From assembly GCA_035575515.1 (NCBI GenBank), contig DATLXU010000114.1, forward strand, positions 77,584-141,583: a DNA stretch of 64,000 bases, in the 5' to 3' direction. The DNA comes from DATLXU01 sp035575515. Its GTDB lineage: Bacteria; Acidobacteriota; Blastocatellia; UBA7656. A program made the position numbers and the translations under genes. Positions 33,654-42,529 of this stretch are shown here, piece by piece. A model generated the notes under the pieces. That model saw only the letters and a list, made by a program, of their open reading frames with translations, ran no database searches and was not told where the DNA came from. Position 1 is the first letter of the stretch; each line of letters starts with the position of its first letter.

Positions 33654-34872
33654 AGTTATTTAGCCAATCGTTCGTAGCGCGGAGATGCGCGACGACCAAA
33701 GCGCATAATGGGTCAGGTGACAATTCAGACCAGCGCGCGGCTTTAGGCGGCTCGTTCGGGTTGTTTGGATTTGCCTCTGAATTATCGAAGTATGCAATCA
33801 CTTCAACGCGTGTGTCTTTTGGCAGCGCAATTGCCCGCTTTAAGTAATAAGTCTGTCGCCAGTCGAATTGATAACCGCGCGTCCATATCAGAACTTCTTC
33901 TGTTCCATCGGGACGATACGCGGTTGTCTGTAGCGAGACGAGGAGGGGATTAACCGCAGGGCGAATCGCAATAGCTTCCGCGTCATCTTGCATGGTGAAC
34001 GAAGCTTTCACTCGTTGAATCTCTGCGCCAACTGGGATCATCGCGTTTGCGTTGTTGATCGCAATCTCGTGCGCTTGTTTGTGTGGAGGAGTCTTTGCGA
34101 AATAAAGTCCTACAGCGCTCTGGTCTTTTGTCGCTTCGCCCGCGCCGCGATAGTGAATCTTCACAGCGATGCGCGAGCCAGCTTTAAGCGGCCACGCAAC
34201 ATCGTCAGGCAACAGAACTCGTTTTTCTCCCGGAACCCAACTCTCGATTTGCTTGCCCTCAACGCTGAGCGTCGCACAATGGACAACCGCGCCGTTGCCG
34301 GGTTGCAAATCAATAGCCGCAAGCCAGCGGTCTTCTTTCAGATTTGCATCAAGCGTGAGCGTGCGGTACTCATCGGCGTCGCCCGCGATTTCCGATGCGA
34401 CTTCGGGTTTGAGAATCAAATCGGGCTTGCCCAGCGGCCACTCATTTGAATAAATCGGCCCGGCAGGAAAATCTTTATCGTCACCCTTAGGCGCGCCGCC
34501 TTCGACCCAGTTCACCATCAGGTCAATCTCGCGCTGCGTAAGCTTCGGCGCGTTGGCAAATTCGCCGTAGCCTTTAACGGCTCGCCACGGCGGCATTCGG
34601 TGTTCGAGTATCTCTTCCTTGATGGCTTTGGCCCACGGGCGAGCCTCTTCGTATGTAGCAAGCGACATCGCAATGCCGCCCGGCTTGTGGCAGCCCAAGC
34701 AGCTTCGCTGAAGAATGCGAATGACCTCTTTGTTGAACCTTACTTTTGTTGTAATTGGCTCGTGCGCCTGCCCCCCGCGAAACCAAAGCACAATGATCGC
34801 CAGCAAAACGAAAACCACAGAAGCACGATGACACGAAGGAAACACAGAGGGTTTATTTCCGACTCCTTGCAT
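33646..34872 (-). CDS. Exported cytochrome c / PHM-fold fusion, copper sites degenerate
   Basis: About 408 residues from the ATG at 34872, with a signal anchor (VVFVLLAIIVLW). In-frame GTG at 34947 would add residues encoded by a dispersed CACAGAGACACAG-like repeat. One c-type heme site is intact (CLGCH, about 58-62) with the shared RPWAKAIKEE and HRMPPW segment. The C-terminal part aligns with the two paralogues encoded at 34998-38106 (KIHYRG, YFDNSEANPNNPNEP), but the first copper motif is VVHCAT instead of VVHHVI, the HMH motif is absent, and the final MMIGW is gone. It may keep only electron-transfer or structural function. Its stop overlaps the convergent HAD gene. Confidence 0.75.
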   Translation of the reverse strand: MQGVGNKPSVFPSCHRASVVFVLLAIIVLWFRGGQAHEPITTKVRFNKEVIRILQRSCLGCHKPGGIAMSLATYEEARPWAKAIKEEILEHRMPPWRAVKGYGEFANAPKLTQREIDLMVNWVEGGAPKGDDKDFPAGPIYSNEWPLGKPDLILKPEVASEIAGDADEYRTLTLDANLKEDRWLAAIDLQPGNGAVVHCATLSVEGKQIESWVPGEKRVLLPDDVAWPLKAGSRIAVKIHYRGAGEATKDQSAVGLYFAKTPPHKQAHEIAINNANAMIPVGAEIQRVKASFTMQDDAEAIAIRPAVNPLLVSLQTTAYRPDGTEEVLIWTRGYQFDWRQTYYLKRAIALPKDTRVEVIAYFDNSEANPNNPNEPPKAARWSELSPDPLCALVVAHLRATNDWLNNFK

Positions 34873-34997
34873 TCCTCCTCTTTCTGTGTCTCTGTGGTTA
34901 ATCTCGTGAGCCATACTCATTAAAAAGGGCCGAACAACCTTAAACACGCCGGTTGAATCGGCCCTTCAATTCTAACTCAAACTCTCGCCAGATGCCG

Positions 34998-36233
34998 CTA
35001 CTTGTTTTCGCTGATGACCTCGCGGGCCTTCGTGTTTGGCTTGTCCCACGTGAAGCTCATCCAGCCGATCATCATCTCTTCCCATGTTTGATCGCCCCAT
35101 CGAACCTCTTTCGTCGGGTCGTGGTTAAATTTATTCTTTTCGGAATTGTCGAAGTGCGCGACGCAATCAACGCGCGTCCCTTTGGGCGCAGGCACCGGGT
35201 CTTTCAAGACGTAATAGCTCTGCCACGAGAAGTCGTACTTCGGCACCGAAAGAATTATCTTCGACGTGCCGTCAGGGTATGTCACACGGAATTCAAAATC
35301 TTTGCCGCGCAGGTGCATGTGCGGCATCAGCGTTCGTATGTGGGCATCTTCGGTGAATGTGTAGCTCGACCGCACTTCATAATTCGGGTGGCCCGCGGGT
35401 ATCGTGAAGTTCGCATTCATAATCGGGCGCGTCAGGACTTCGGCCTGCGGCGGTTCTTTCGAGAAAACCAATCCGACGTATGAACGGTCTTTTGTCTCGG
35501 TGCCGTTCGGCGTGTAGTGGACTTGAAAGACGAGCGTCGAACCGGCGGGCACTTTGCGCGCAAGCCCCTTAGGGATGACCGCAGGCTGCTCGCCCGGCGC
35601 GTAGCCGACAAGGATTCTTCGTTGCCCGTCTTTACTTTGAACCATCACGATGACGTGATGCACGACGGCGCGATTTCCGGGACGAACCTCTGCCGCCTGC
35701 ACCCATCGGTCTTCGGTGAAGTTAGTCGGCACGCTGAAGTATTTGTACTCGACCACGCCCGTCGCGGGCACTGTGTATTCCTGCGGCATCTGAAAAATCA
35801 CATCCGGCTTGCCAATGTTCCAGCCGTCAACGAACTGCGGCGGGGCCGGAAGGTCTTTCGGGTCGCCTTCCTTCGCGCCCTGATCCACCCACGCGACAAT
35901 CGTGTCAATGTCCGACTGGCTCAAGCGGCGGTCATTGGCATAAGGGCCGTAGTGCGGGTCTGCATGCCACGGAGGCATCACGCGCGTTGCGACTTTTTCT
36001 TTGATGGAGCGCGCCCATGGTCGCGCTTCTTTGTAAGTCACAAGCGACATCGGCGCGACTTCGCCCGCGCGATGGCAACTGACGCAGTTCTTGTAAAAGA
36101 TTGGCGCGACATGCTTGTTGAAGGTGATGTTCTTCGCCTGATCTTTTATGTCGCTCGCGCCTGCTGGCTGTGCGACGAACGCGAGCGCGGCGATGAATGT
36201 GAAAGCAACGAGGATGGGGAGTCGGTCTTTCAT
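34998..36233 (-). CDS. Exported cytochrome c / PHM-like copper monooxygenase-fold protein
   Basis: 411 residues with a signal peptide (residues 1-27). A cytochrome c domain binds heme at C50-C53-H54 (CVSCH). The rest resembles copper type II ascorbate-dependent monooxygenases (PHM fold). All six copper ligand positions of that family have candidates: H192/H193 (VVHHVI) and H239 (FQVHY) for one copper, H305/H307 (MPHMHLRGKD) and M387/M388 (EEMMIGW) for the other. A joined heme could supply electrons to the copper sites. The substrate is unknown. The start at 36233 has AAGGAGG 6 nt upstream. A DUF962 gene and a second intact paralogue lie upstream on the same strand. Confidence 0.82.
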   Translation of the reverse strand: MKDRLPILVAFTFIAALAFVAQPAGASDIKDQAKNITFNKHVAPIFYKNCVSCHRAGEVAPMSLVTYKEARPWARSIKEKVATRVMPPWHADPHYGPYANDRRLSQSDIDTIVAWVDQGAKEGDPKDLPAPPQFVDGWNIGKPDVIFQMPQEYTVPATGVVEYKYFSVPTNFTEDRWVQAAEVRPGNRAVVHHVIVMVQSKDGQRRILVGYAPGEQPAVIPKGLARKVPAGSTLVFQVHYTPNGTETKDRSYVGLVFSKEPPQAEVLTRPIMNANFTIPAGHPNYEVRSSYTFTEDAHIRTLMPHMHLRGKDFEFRVTYPDGTSKIILSVPKYDFSWQSYYVLKDPVPAPKGTRVDCVAHFDNSEKNKFNHDPTKEVRWGDQTWEEMMIGWMSFTWDKPNTKAREVISENK

Positions 36234-36291
36234 GCTGCCTCCTTGAACAAGCAAGGTTTTTATTAAAGCGGATCGCGCGTTGCGCGCAAAG

Positions 36292-36594
36292 CTAAAACCT
36301 GATCTTACCCGTGACGACGTCTTTCGTCATCACCCAATCGCCAATGAAACTATAAAGCGGATAGGTGAAAGTCGCCGGGCGATTCTTTTGAAAGAAGAAA
36401 TGGCCTATCCACGCGCAGCCGTATCCCAAAACGGGCAGCGCCGCAAGCGACCACCACGTTCTAGTCGCGACGGCGAAAACAATGGTCGCGATGACGAGCG
36501 TGTTGCCCAAAAGGTGAAGCCTTCGGCAGGCCGGACGGCTGTGCTCCGACAGGTAGAACGGATAAAAGTCAGCGAAGCTGTTGTAGCGCTTCAT
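36292..36594 (-). CDS. DUF962 / Mpo1-like membrane protein
   Basis: A 100-residue DUF962 protein. The N-terminal FYPFYLSEHSRPACRRLHLLGN holds the family His residues, two membrane helices follow, and YGCAWIGHFFFQKNRPATFTYP carries the conserved GHF...EKNxPAT-like motif. In yeast the relative Mpo1 is an Fe(II)-dependent dioxygenase in 2-hydroxy fatty acid oxidation; an alpha-oxidation role here is an inference. It lies between two cytochrome-monooxygenase paralogues on the same strand (gaps 58 and 84 bp), so co-transcription is likely. Confidence 0.87.
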   Translation of the reverse strand: MKRYNSFADFYPFYLSEHSRPACRRLHLLGNTLVIATIVFAVATRTWWSLAALPVLGYGCAWIGHFFFQKNRPATFTYPLYSFIGDWVMTKDVVTGKIRF

Positions 36595-36678
36595 CGCTTT
36601 CCTGTTTTAACGCAATGCGCCGGTCGAAGCAAGCCAAGCGACGACCGGCGCATCAGTTCGGTTGAGTTGTGCGAAAAC

Positions 36679-38106
36679 TTACCGGCTCGACGCGCCGCGC
36701 GCCGCATCGGGCTTCATCATCTTCATCGGATTATCAATCACCATCTCAAGCCAGCCGATCATCATCTCGTCATAGGTCGGGTCGCCCCAGCGCACATCTT
36801 TCTTCGGGTCGGGGTTGTACTTGTTCTTCGCCGAGTTGTCGAAGTGCGCCGTCACGATTATCTTCGATCCCTTGGGAATCGTAATCGGTTTCTTGAGCGT
36901 GTAGTTGATCTGCCAGTTGAAGTTGAACTTTGGAACCCACAGCAGCGTCTCCCGTCGGCCATCCGGGTAGATGACTTCATACTTCATGTCTTTGCCGCGC
37001 AGGTGCATGTGCGGCATATAGCCCATGATTTGAATATCGCGCGGTGCCGTCATGCAGGCCATCACTTCGTGGTTTTCGGCTCCGGCTGGAATCTTGAACA
37101 TTACGTTTGCCACGCCAGCCGTGAAAGCCATCTTGTCGGGCGGCTCTTTGGCAAGCCAGAGGCCGATGCTTGTGCGGTCTTTTTCAGGTTTTTCGAGCGC
37201 GCCGCGGAAGCTCGAATAATGCATCTGGAACATTATGGTCGCGCCCTTCGGAACGAGCTTGGCCGTGCCGGGAGCATAGACGTTCGGCCCCATGCCCGGA
37301 GCGAAGCCCGCAAGCAGCGCGCCTTCTCTGTCTTCATCGCCGTTGCTGCGCTGGCCGCCGCCTTGCGGAGGCTGATTGTCGCACGTGTTATCATCAACGG
37401 GCGCGTCCATCTTGACGCGGCGCAGCGTGCCGTCCATGTACATTATCGAAGAGCGAGTGGTTCGCTTCTTGCCCGCTTCGCCTGCGGCCAGACGCTTGGC
37501 CATCTGCTCAGGCGTCTGGATAAAGGCGATGACGTGATGCACGACCTTCTTGTTGCCGGGCATTATCTCAGCCGCCTGCACCCAGACGTCTTTGTCGAAA
37601 TTGGTCGGGATGAAAAAGTTTATGTAGTTGTCGGGCGCGGTCGGCTCGACTGTGAATTCTTCTCCCATTGTCAACACAACGTCAGGCTTGCCGAGTTGCC
37701 AACCGCCTTTCGCAAACTCCGGCGCGGGCGGCAGCTCTTTCGGATTCCCTTCTTTCGCGCCCTGATCCACCCACGCGGCGATAGTGTCAATCTCTTGCTG
37801 GGTCATCCGCTTGTCGTTCGAGAAATCGCCATAGTGCGGATCGGGACTCCAGGGAGGCATCTCGCGCGTGATGACCTTCTCTTTGATAGAGCGCGCCCAA
37901 GGCCGCGCGTCTTTATACGAGACGAGCGACATCGGCGCTATATCGTTCGGTTTATGGCATTCGACGCAGTGCTTGTAGAATATCGGCGCCACGTCTTTGC
38001 TGAAGGTGACTTCTTTCTTATTCGAGTTTGCGCTTGAGTACTGGCCGAGCGCGATTAAACAAATTGCTACGATCAGGATAGGGAGGGAAAACTTCTTCAA
38101 CGTCAT
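36679..38106 (-). CDS. Exported cytochrome c / PHM-like copper monooxygenase-fold protein (longest paralogue)
   Basis: 475 residues with a signal peptide. Heme is bound at C47-C50-H51 (CVECH). Copper ligand candidates are H190/H191 (VVHHVI), H296 (FQMHY), H366/H368 (MPHMHLRGKD) and M448/M449 (DEMMIGW), so both copper sites look complete. Relative to its neighbour encoded at 34998-36233 it has an extra loop at about 205-262 that is Gly/Gln/Asp-rich and has one Cys. AAGGAG lies 9 nt before the ATG at 38106, and a promoter-like TTGACA element lies about 85 bp upstream. It is first in the run of cytochrome-monooxygenase genes. Confidence 0.82.
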   Translation of the reverse strand: MTLKKFSLPILIVAICLIALGQYSSANSNKKEVTFSKDVAPIFYKHCVECHKPNDIAPMSLVSYKDARPWARSIKEKVITREMPPWSPDPHYGDFSNDKRMTQQEIDTIAAWVDQGAKEGNPKELPPAPEFAKGGWQLGKPDVVLTMGEEFTVEPTAPDNYINFFIPTNFDKDVWVQAAEIMPGNKKVVHHVIAFIQTPEQMAKRLAAGEAGKKRTTRSSIMYMDGTLRRVKMDAPVDDNTCDNQPPQGGGQRSNGDEDREGALLAGFAPGMGPNVYAPGTAKLVPKGATIMFQMHYSSFRGALEKPEKDRTSIGLWLAKEPPDKMAFTAGVANVMFKIPAGAENHEVMACMTAPRDIQIMGYMPHMHLRGKDMKYEVIYPDGRRETLLWVPKFNFNWQINYTLKKPITIPKGSKIIVTAHFDNSAKNKYNPDPKKDVRWGDPTYDEMMIGWLEMVIDNPMKMMKPDAARGASSR

Positions 38107-38424
38107 GAGCAAAGTCTCCTTGGGGTCTGCTTAGGTTTACTACTAAAGCCGATTCACGAGCGATATTATGCTAAGCGGCGTTCGTTCACGTGTCAAGCAA
38201 CTTATGAAATTTACAGGCAAAAACGTCGCGCATTATTGGGCGGGCGGGCGAGGTGAATGCAGTGCGACAAGCGACAGATATTGAAACACAGGAAGAGCGC
38301 GACGCGTCGTTATGTGGCCAACCTTCGCTCAATCTGAGCCAAGTCGCGACCATTGCTCATAGACAATCCATCTTGCTCGTGAGACAATCCTCGCCTCTCA
38401 ATCAACTTGCAAGAGGTGAAAGCT
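38107..38424. other. Divergent intergenic region
   Basis: This 318-bp gap separates the cytochrome-monooxygenase gene from the permease gene. Apart from the minus-strand promoter candidate it contains a 9-bp direct repeat AGACAATCC (about 38365 and 38386). No gene is seen. Confidence 0.4.
38168..38196 (-). promoter_or_regulatory. Putative sigma70 promoter for the cytochrome-monooxygenase gene cluster
   Basis: On the minus strand TTGACA (38196-38191) is followed after 17 bp by TAGCAT (38173-38168). It lies about 60 bp upstream of the ATG at 38106. The -35 box is perfect, the -10 box 4 of 6. Confidence 0.45.
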
Positions 38425-39963
38425 GTGGCTGACGCCGTTAAGCACGAACGGACACACAAAGTTGAACTCAAGCGCGACCTCACGCGGCTCGAAAGCTATG
38501 CGACAATTATCGGGATGCTCGTCGGCTCAGGCATCTTCGTCGTCACGGGACAATCGGCAACAGTCGCGGGACCATCGGTTCCGCTCGCTTATCTGGTGCT
38601 TGCGCCGGTCATACTCACCACAGCCGTCGCCTATTCGGTCTATATGTCAACGCCGCTCGGCATGCGGCCCGGCGGCGCATACATTCACATATCGCGCACG
38701 ATGCAGAGCTACTACGTAGGTTTCATCGCGCTATGGCTGAAGTGGCTCGCGTACATCGGCGCGCTCGTCATCCTTTCAATATCGTTCAGCCAGTACCTGA
38801 AATTCTTCTATCCGAATATGGACGCGTGGTTTGCCGAAGTCCTGCCGTTTGGCCAGGCGCTTGCGGCGAAGTTTCCGGCTGACCGAAGCCCGACTCTAGG
38901 CGAAGCAGTCATTGCGAGCGCGTCCCTGTTTTTCTTTTTCATCTTCAACCTGCTCGGCGTGAAGTTTTACGGCTGGCTGCAAACGGCGATGTTCATCGTG
39001 CTGTGCATCGCAATAGTAATTCTGGTCGTGCCGGGACTGTTTGCGATTGATTGGAACAACTTCTCGCCTCTGTTCCCTTACGGCTTCTGGTCTCATCCGA
39101 CGCCGGAAGGTGATAAAGGATTTCTAGCTGCGCTGCCGTCGCTCTTTTTCGCTTATGCGGGGTTCGAGAGCCTCGCGCAGACTGCGGGCGAGACGAAAGA
39201 AGCGCGGAGGTCGCTCCCGCGCATCTTCATCAATGGCATACTGATTTCGATGGCGATATTTTTTCTGATGTCGTTGGTCGCATTCGGCACGGTGCCTTAT
39301 CCAGAACTGGCTCAATCGAAGTACGCGATGTCGGACGCGGCGCATAAATTTTTGCCCGCGTGGGGCGGCGCGGTCGTGACCATAGGCGCGCTGATGGCTT
39401 TTACGACGAGCCTCAACGCGACGCTTTACGTTCCGGCGCGGATACTCTACGTCTTCGGCGAAGACCGCATGGCCCCGCAGTGGTTCGCGCGCGTGTCGGA
39501 GCAGTTCCGAACTCCGTGGGTGAGCCTTGTCATCAACACTGGTATTGCGCTTGCGCTTTTATGGACGAAGCAATTCGGGTACGTTTTGAACATCGCGCTG
39601 GTAGCGATGTTTCTGCTTTACGGACTTCATAGCGCATCGCTCATCGCGCTTCCGTTCATCAGGCCCGCGCTTTATGCGAAGGCTCAGGTGCGAATTCGCC
39701 CTGCGTGGCTCGTCCTGCTTGGGTCAATCTCTTTCGCTTCGATGATGTACCTGGCGGTTGTGACGATAGGGCGCGACATCGCGCAGCGCGAGAGCCTGCC
39801 GCCTGCCGAGCGCGGTTTTACTATCTGGCAGTTGCTTCTTTTATGGACTGTGATAGGAACAGTTCTTTATCTGATCGCTCGATGGGAAGGCCGCCGCGAA
39901 GGGTTCGATTACAAACGCCAGCTTGTGCGCGAATGGCAGGATGATGAAACGGTCAGCGGCTGA
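38425..39963 (+). CDS. APC-superfamily amino acid permease
   Basis: A 512-residue inner-membrane transporter with about twelve helices. The first helix holds the unwound substrate-site motif IGMLVGSGIFVVTG of the APC family, and later FFAYAGFESLAQTAGETKEARRSLPR is the conserved helix 6 / loop region. Substrate is probably an amino acid or amine, taken up with protons or exchanged. The GTG at 38425 is preferred because AGAGGTG is well placed before it; a TTG at 38407 is an alternative. It is monocistronic. Confidence 0.9.
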   Translation: MADAVKHERTHKVELKRDLTRLESYATIIGMLVGSGIFVVTGQSATVAGPSVPLAYLVLAPVILTTAVAYSVYMSTPLGMRPGGAYIHISRTMQSYYVGFIALWLKWLAYIGALVILSISFSQYLKFFYPNMDAWFAEVLPFGQALAAKFPADRSPTLGEAVIASASLFFFFIFNLLGVKFYGWLQTAMFIVLCIAIVILVVPGLFAIDWNNFSPLFPYGFWSHPTPEGDKGFLAALPSLFFAYAGFESLAQTAGETKEARRSLPRIFINGILISMAIFFLMSLVAFGTVPYPELAQSKYAMSDAAHKFLPAWGGAVVTIGALMAFTTSLNATLYVPARILYVFGEDRMAPQWFARVSEQFRTPWVSLVINTGIALALLWTKQFGYVLNIALVAMFLLYGLHSASLIALPFIRPALYAKAQVRIRPAWLVLLGSISFASMMYLAVVTIGRDIAQRESLPPAERGFTIWQLLLLWTVIGTVLYLIARWEGRREGFDYKRQLVREWQDDETVSG

Positions 39964-39983
39964 TTAATGAAAAGCGCAAGATT

Positions 39984-40388
39984 TCATTTGCGATTGAGGT
40001 CGCTGATTAACACAACGTCGTGCTGCCAACTGCCGCGAGTGACGGCCAGCATCTGACTGTCAAATGAATAGTTGAATAGGCAACAACAGACTAAGTCGGA
40101 AGGATTGAGCCAATGCTGCCTATCACCTGCATTCCTGAAACCGTAAGAAGCAATCTTGAACCTTACCGCAACCTTTTCTGCCGCAATGCCGGATTTGAAC
40201 AGATGCGTCTTGATTGTCGGCCAATTCAGATTGTGATATTGTGAATCGCGTGGGCTTGCAAGCGATTGAATGGTGATAATCAACAGCCCACAATTATTCA
40301 AATTAATTATCCCGATGTTGCTTTTCCAAAGTGACCGGCAAAAAAGGTCAATACAAATTCGCGGCGGGCAATCGTCAAAGTGACGCAT
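39984..40388 (-). CDS. Doubtful 134-residue ORF in an AT-rich gap
   Basis: The only open frame of note in the 463-bp gap between the permease gene and purH. It would encode a soluble protein with no recognised motif; the C-terminal half (VRFKIASYGFRNAGDRQHW, then SWQHDVVLIS) looks protein-like but Cys-rich and unusual. The DNA is AT-richer than the flanks and no Shine-Dalgarno sequence is evident. It may be a decayed or foreign gene, or simply non-coding. Confidence 0.25.
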   Translation of the reverse strand: MRHFDDCPPRICIDLFCRSLWKSNIGIINLNNCGLLIITIQSLASPRDSQYHNLNWPTIKTHLFKSGIAAEKVAVRFKIASYGFRNAGDRQHWLNPSDLVCCCLFNYSFDSQMLAVTRGSWQHDVVLISDLNRK

Positions 40389-40426
40389 CTGCCCGCCATT
40401 TAATTTTATTGTGAAGAGAGGACAGC

Positions 40427-42007
40427 TTGAAAAAGATAACTCGCGCGCTCATCAGTGTATCCGACAAGACGGGCCTCGTTGAATTCGCCGCGCGGCTCGC
40501 GCGTCATTCGATTGAAATTATCTCGACGGGCGGCACGGCTCGGATGTTGAGAGAGGCAGGTCTTGAAGTCCGCGACGTCGCGGACCTAACGGGCTTTCCT
40601 GAAATACTCGGAGGCCGCGTCAAGACTCTGCACCCGAAAGTTCACGGCGGGCTGCTCGCCATTCGCTCAAACGCCGAGCATCAGCGACAGGTGGAAGAGA
40701 ACCATATCGAATACATTGATATGGTCGTCGTGAACCTCTACCCGTTCAGCGAAACCATCGCGCGCGAAGGCGTGAGCGTCGAAGAAGCAGTCGAGAACAT
40801 AGACATCGGCGGTCCTTCGATGATTCGCTCTGCGGCGAAAAACTTCGAGGACGTTGTTGTTGTCGTTGATCCGGCTGATTACTCTGTCATCGCAGACGAG
40901 ATGGATGCAAGCGAAGGTCGCGTGTCGCGGCTCACACGATTGAGGCTCGCGCGCCATGCGTTCGAGACGACTGCGAAGTATGACATGGCGATTTCGGAAT
41001 TCTTAATCGGCTCGGTCGCGATGGATTCCGAAACGGAGGAGTTGCGAGTTGAAAAGCCGTCGTCGCTTCCGGCGCGGTTCACGTTGTTCGCAAAAAAAGA
41101 GATGGACCTGCGATACGGCGAGAACCCGCACCAGCGCGCAGCTCTTTACGTAAGCGAAGCAGCGGGACGCGGGCTGGCGCAAGCCGAAAAACTTCAAGGC
41201 AAGGAACTCTCTTTCAACAATCTGATTGACCTCGACGCGGCGTGGTCGCTCGTTTCAGAGTTCAATGATACTGCCTGCGCGATAATTAAGCACACGAATC
41301 CATGCGGTGCGGCGATTGGCGCGAGCGTGCTCGAAGCGTTTGAGAAAGCGAAGGCGACCGACCCTGTATCAGCATTCGGCGGCATCATCGCTTTCAATCG
41401 AGCGGTCACGGCTGAAGCGTCTCGCGCGATTGCAGAAACTTTTTTTGAAGCTATCATCGCGCCCGATTACGAGCCGGGCGCGCTCGAAGCATTGGCATCA
41501 AAGAAGAACCTTCGCGTGATGCGGATTGACGCGAGCGAACAATCAAGCGCGCCGTTTGATTTGCGAATGATAAGCGGCGGACTGCTCGTGCAGGATCGTG
41601 ATCGCGGAGTGCTCGACGAAGCCGCGCTTCGCGTAGTGAGCGCGCGAGAGCCAAGCGAGGCCGAGATGCGCGCGTTGCGGTTTGCGTGGGTGATTGCAAA
41701 GCACGTTAAATCGAACGCGATTGTTTACGCGCGCGAGGGGCAATTAGTGGGAGTGGGCGCGGGGCAGATGAGCCGCGTTGATTCCGTAAAGATTGCAGCT
41801 ATGAAAGCCTCGCTTCCGATTGCAGGATGCGTAATGGCTTCTGATGCGTTCTTCCCATTCCGCGATGGGATTGACGAAGCGGCGCGGCATCGTATAACGG
41901 CAGTGATTCAGCCGGGCGGATCGGTTCGCGACGAAGAGGTCATCGCGGCTGCGAACGAGCATAATCTTGCGATGGTGCTTACGGGGATGCGGCACTTCAA
42001 ACATTGA
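40427..42007 (+). CDS. purH: Bifunctional AICAR formyltransferase / IMP cyclohydrolase
   Basis: A 526-residue PurH, which catalyses the last two steps of purine synthesis (AICAR to FAICAR to IMP). The N-terminal cyclohydrolase domain has ISVSDKTGLVEFA, STGGTARMLREAG and GRVKTLHPKVHGGLL. The transformylase domain has DLRYGENPHQ, KELSFNNLIDLDAAW and the active-site KHTNPCGAA, closing with VIQPGGSVRDEEVI. Translation should start at the TTG at 40427, preceded by GAGAGG; the frame upstream offers no better start. The H1-like gene follows by 24 bp. Confidence 0.96.
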   Translation: MKKITRALISVSDKTGLVEFAARLARHSIEIISTGGTARMLREAGLEVRDVADLTGFPEILGGRVKTLHPKVHGGLLAIRSNAEHQRQVEENHIEYIDMVVVNLYPFSETIAREGVSVEEAVENIDIGGPSMIRSAAKNFEDVVVVVDPADYSVIADEMDASEGRVSRLTRLRLARHAFETTAKYDMAISEFLIGSVAMDSETEELRVEKPSSLPARFTLFAKKEMDLRYGENPHQRAALYVSEAAGRGLAQAEKLQGKELSFNNLIDLDAAWSLVSEFNDTACAIIKHTNPCGAAIGASVLEAFEKAKATDPVSAFGGIIAFNRAVTAEASRAIAETFFEAIIAPDYEPGALEALASKKNLRVMRIDASEQSSAPFDLRMISGGLLVQDRDRGVLDEAALRVVSAREPSEAEMRALRFAWVIAKHVKSNAIVYAREGQLVGVGAGQMSRVDSVKIAAMKASLPIAGCVMASDAFFPFRDGIDEAARHRITAVIQPGGSVRDEEVIAAANEHNLAMVLTGMRHFKH

Positions 42008-42031
42008 TTCGACGAATAATGGAGAATCGAA

Positions 42032-42373
42032 ATGGCAAAAGGGAAAGACGACGTTGAGTACAGAGGCGAGACATCGGGCGCAGGACCGGGCGAGTTTGAG
42101 CTGGGCGCTGACACGGCGAGCGGTGGGGGAACGCAGGTGGGCGGAGCGCGTCGCGGCCATCGCGCATCCAGAGCTACGAAGAAGGCCGCAGCGAAAACTG
42201 GCAAAGCCCCGGCGAAAAAAGGCGGCACAAAGAAGGCTGGAGTTGCAAAACCAGCAGGGCCGCGCAAGATCGCAGCGCGAGGCACAAAGAAATCTCGCGA
42301 TAAATCGGGCGGCGCAAAGAAGGCGACTGCCAAGCAAGCCTCGACGAAAGCGAGCGTCGCGCGAAAGCGATAG
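42032..42373 (+). CDS. Histone H1-like Lys/Ala-rich protein
   Basis: A 113-residue protein. Residues 1-38 are acidic to neutral and Gly-rich; residues 39-113 are a Lys/Ala/Arg-rich tail (KKAAAKTGKAPAKKGG, KKATAKQASTKASVARKR) like bacterial H1-type chromatin proteins such as Hc1 or AlgP-like tails. It probably binds DNA or RNA through disordered charge. GGAGA precedes the ATG, and the gene follows purH closely. Its last 42 bp are duplicated at 42986-43027, on the far side of a toxin-antitoxin pair. Confidence 0.75.
   Translation: MAKGKDDVEYRGETSGAGPGEFELGADTASGGGTQVGGARRGHRASRATKKAAAKTGKAPAKKGGTKKAGVAKPAGPRKIAARGTKKSRDKSGGAKKATAKQASTKASVARKR
42332..42373 (+). repeat. Direct repeat, left copy (3' end of the H1-like gene)
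   Basis: A 42-bp segment that ends with the TAG of the H1-like gene. It matches 42986-43027 with two mismatches, in the same orientation. The two copies are 654 bp apart and bracket the toxin-antitoxin pair. Confidence 0.9.
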
Positions 42374-42529
42374 CGCCTCTTGAGTATAGAAAAATTAACG
42401 CAGCTTTGTTTAGTCGCTGTGGGCGATACTCGTTAAAGCGCCTGCGGGCGAGCTTGTTGCAAGCACTGCCCGGCTGTGATAGATTCCTGGCAGAGATTGC
42501 GGTTTTGATTAGAGCAAGGAGCCGGCTCA

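Noticed and set aside
36280..38037. Long open frame (585 codons) on the plus strand opposite the cytochrome-monooxygenase genes
   Set aside because: It is antisense to well-supported genes, its translation is rich in Arg/His/Val without any domain, and such mirror frames are expected in GC-rich codon usage.
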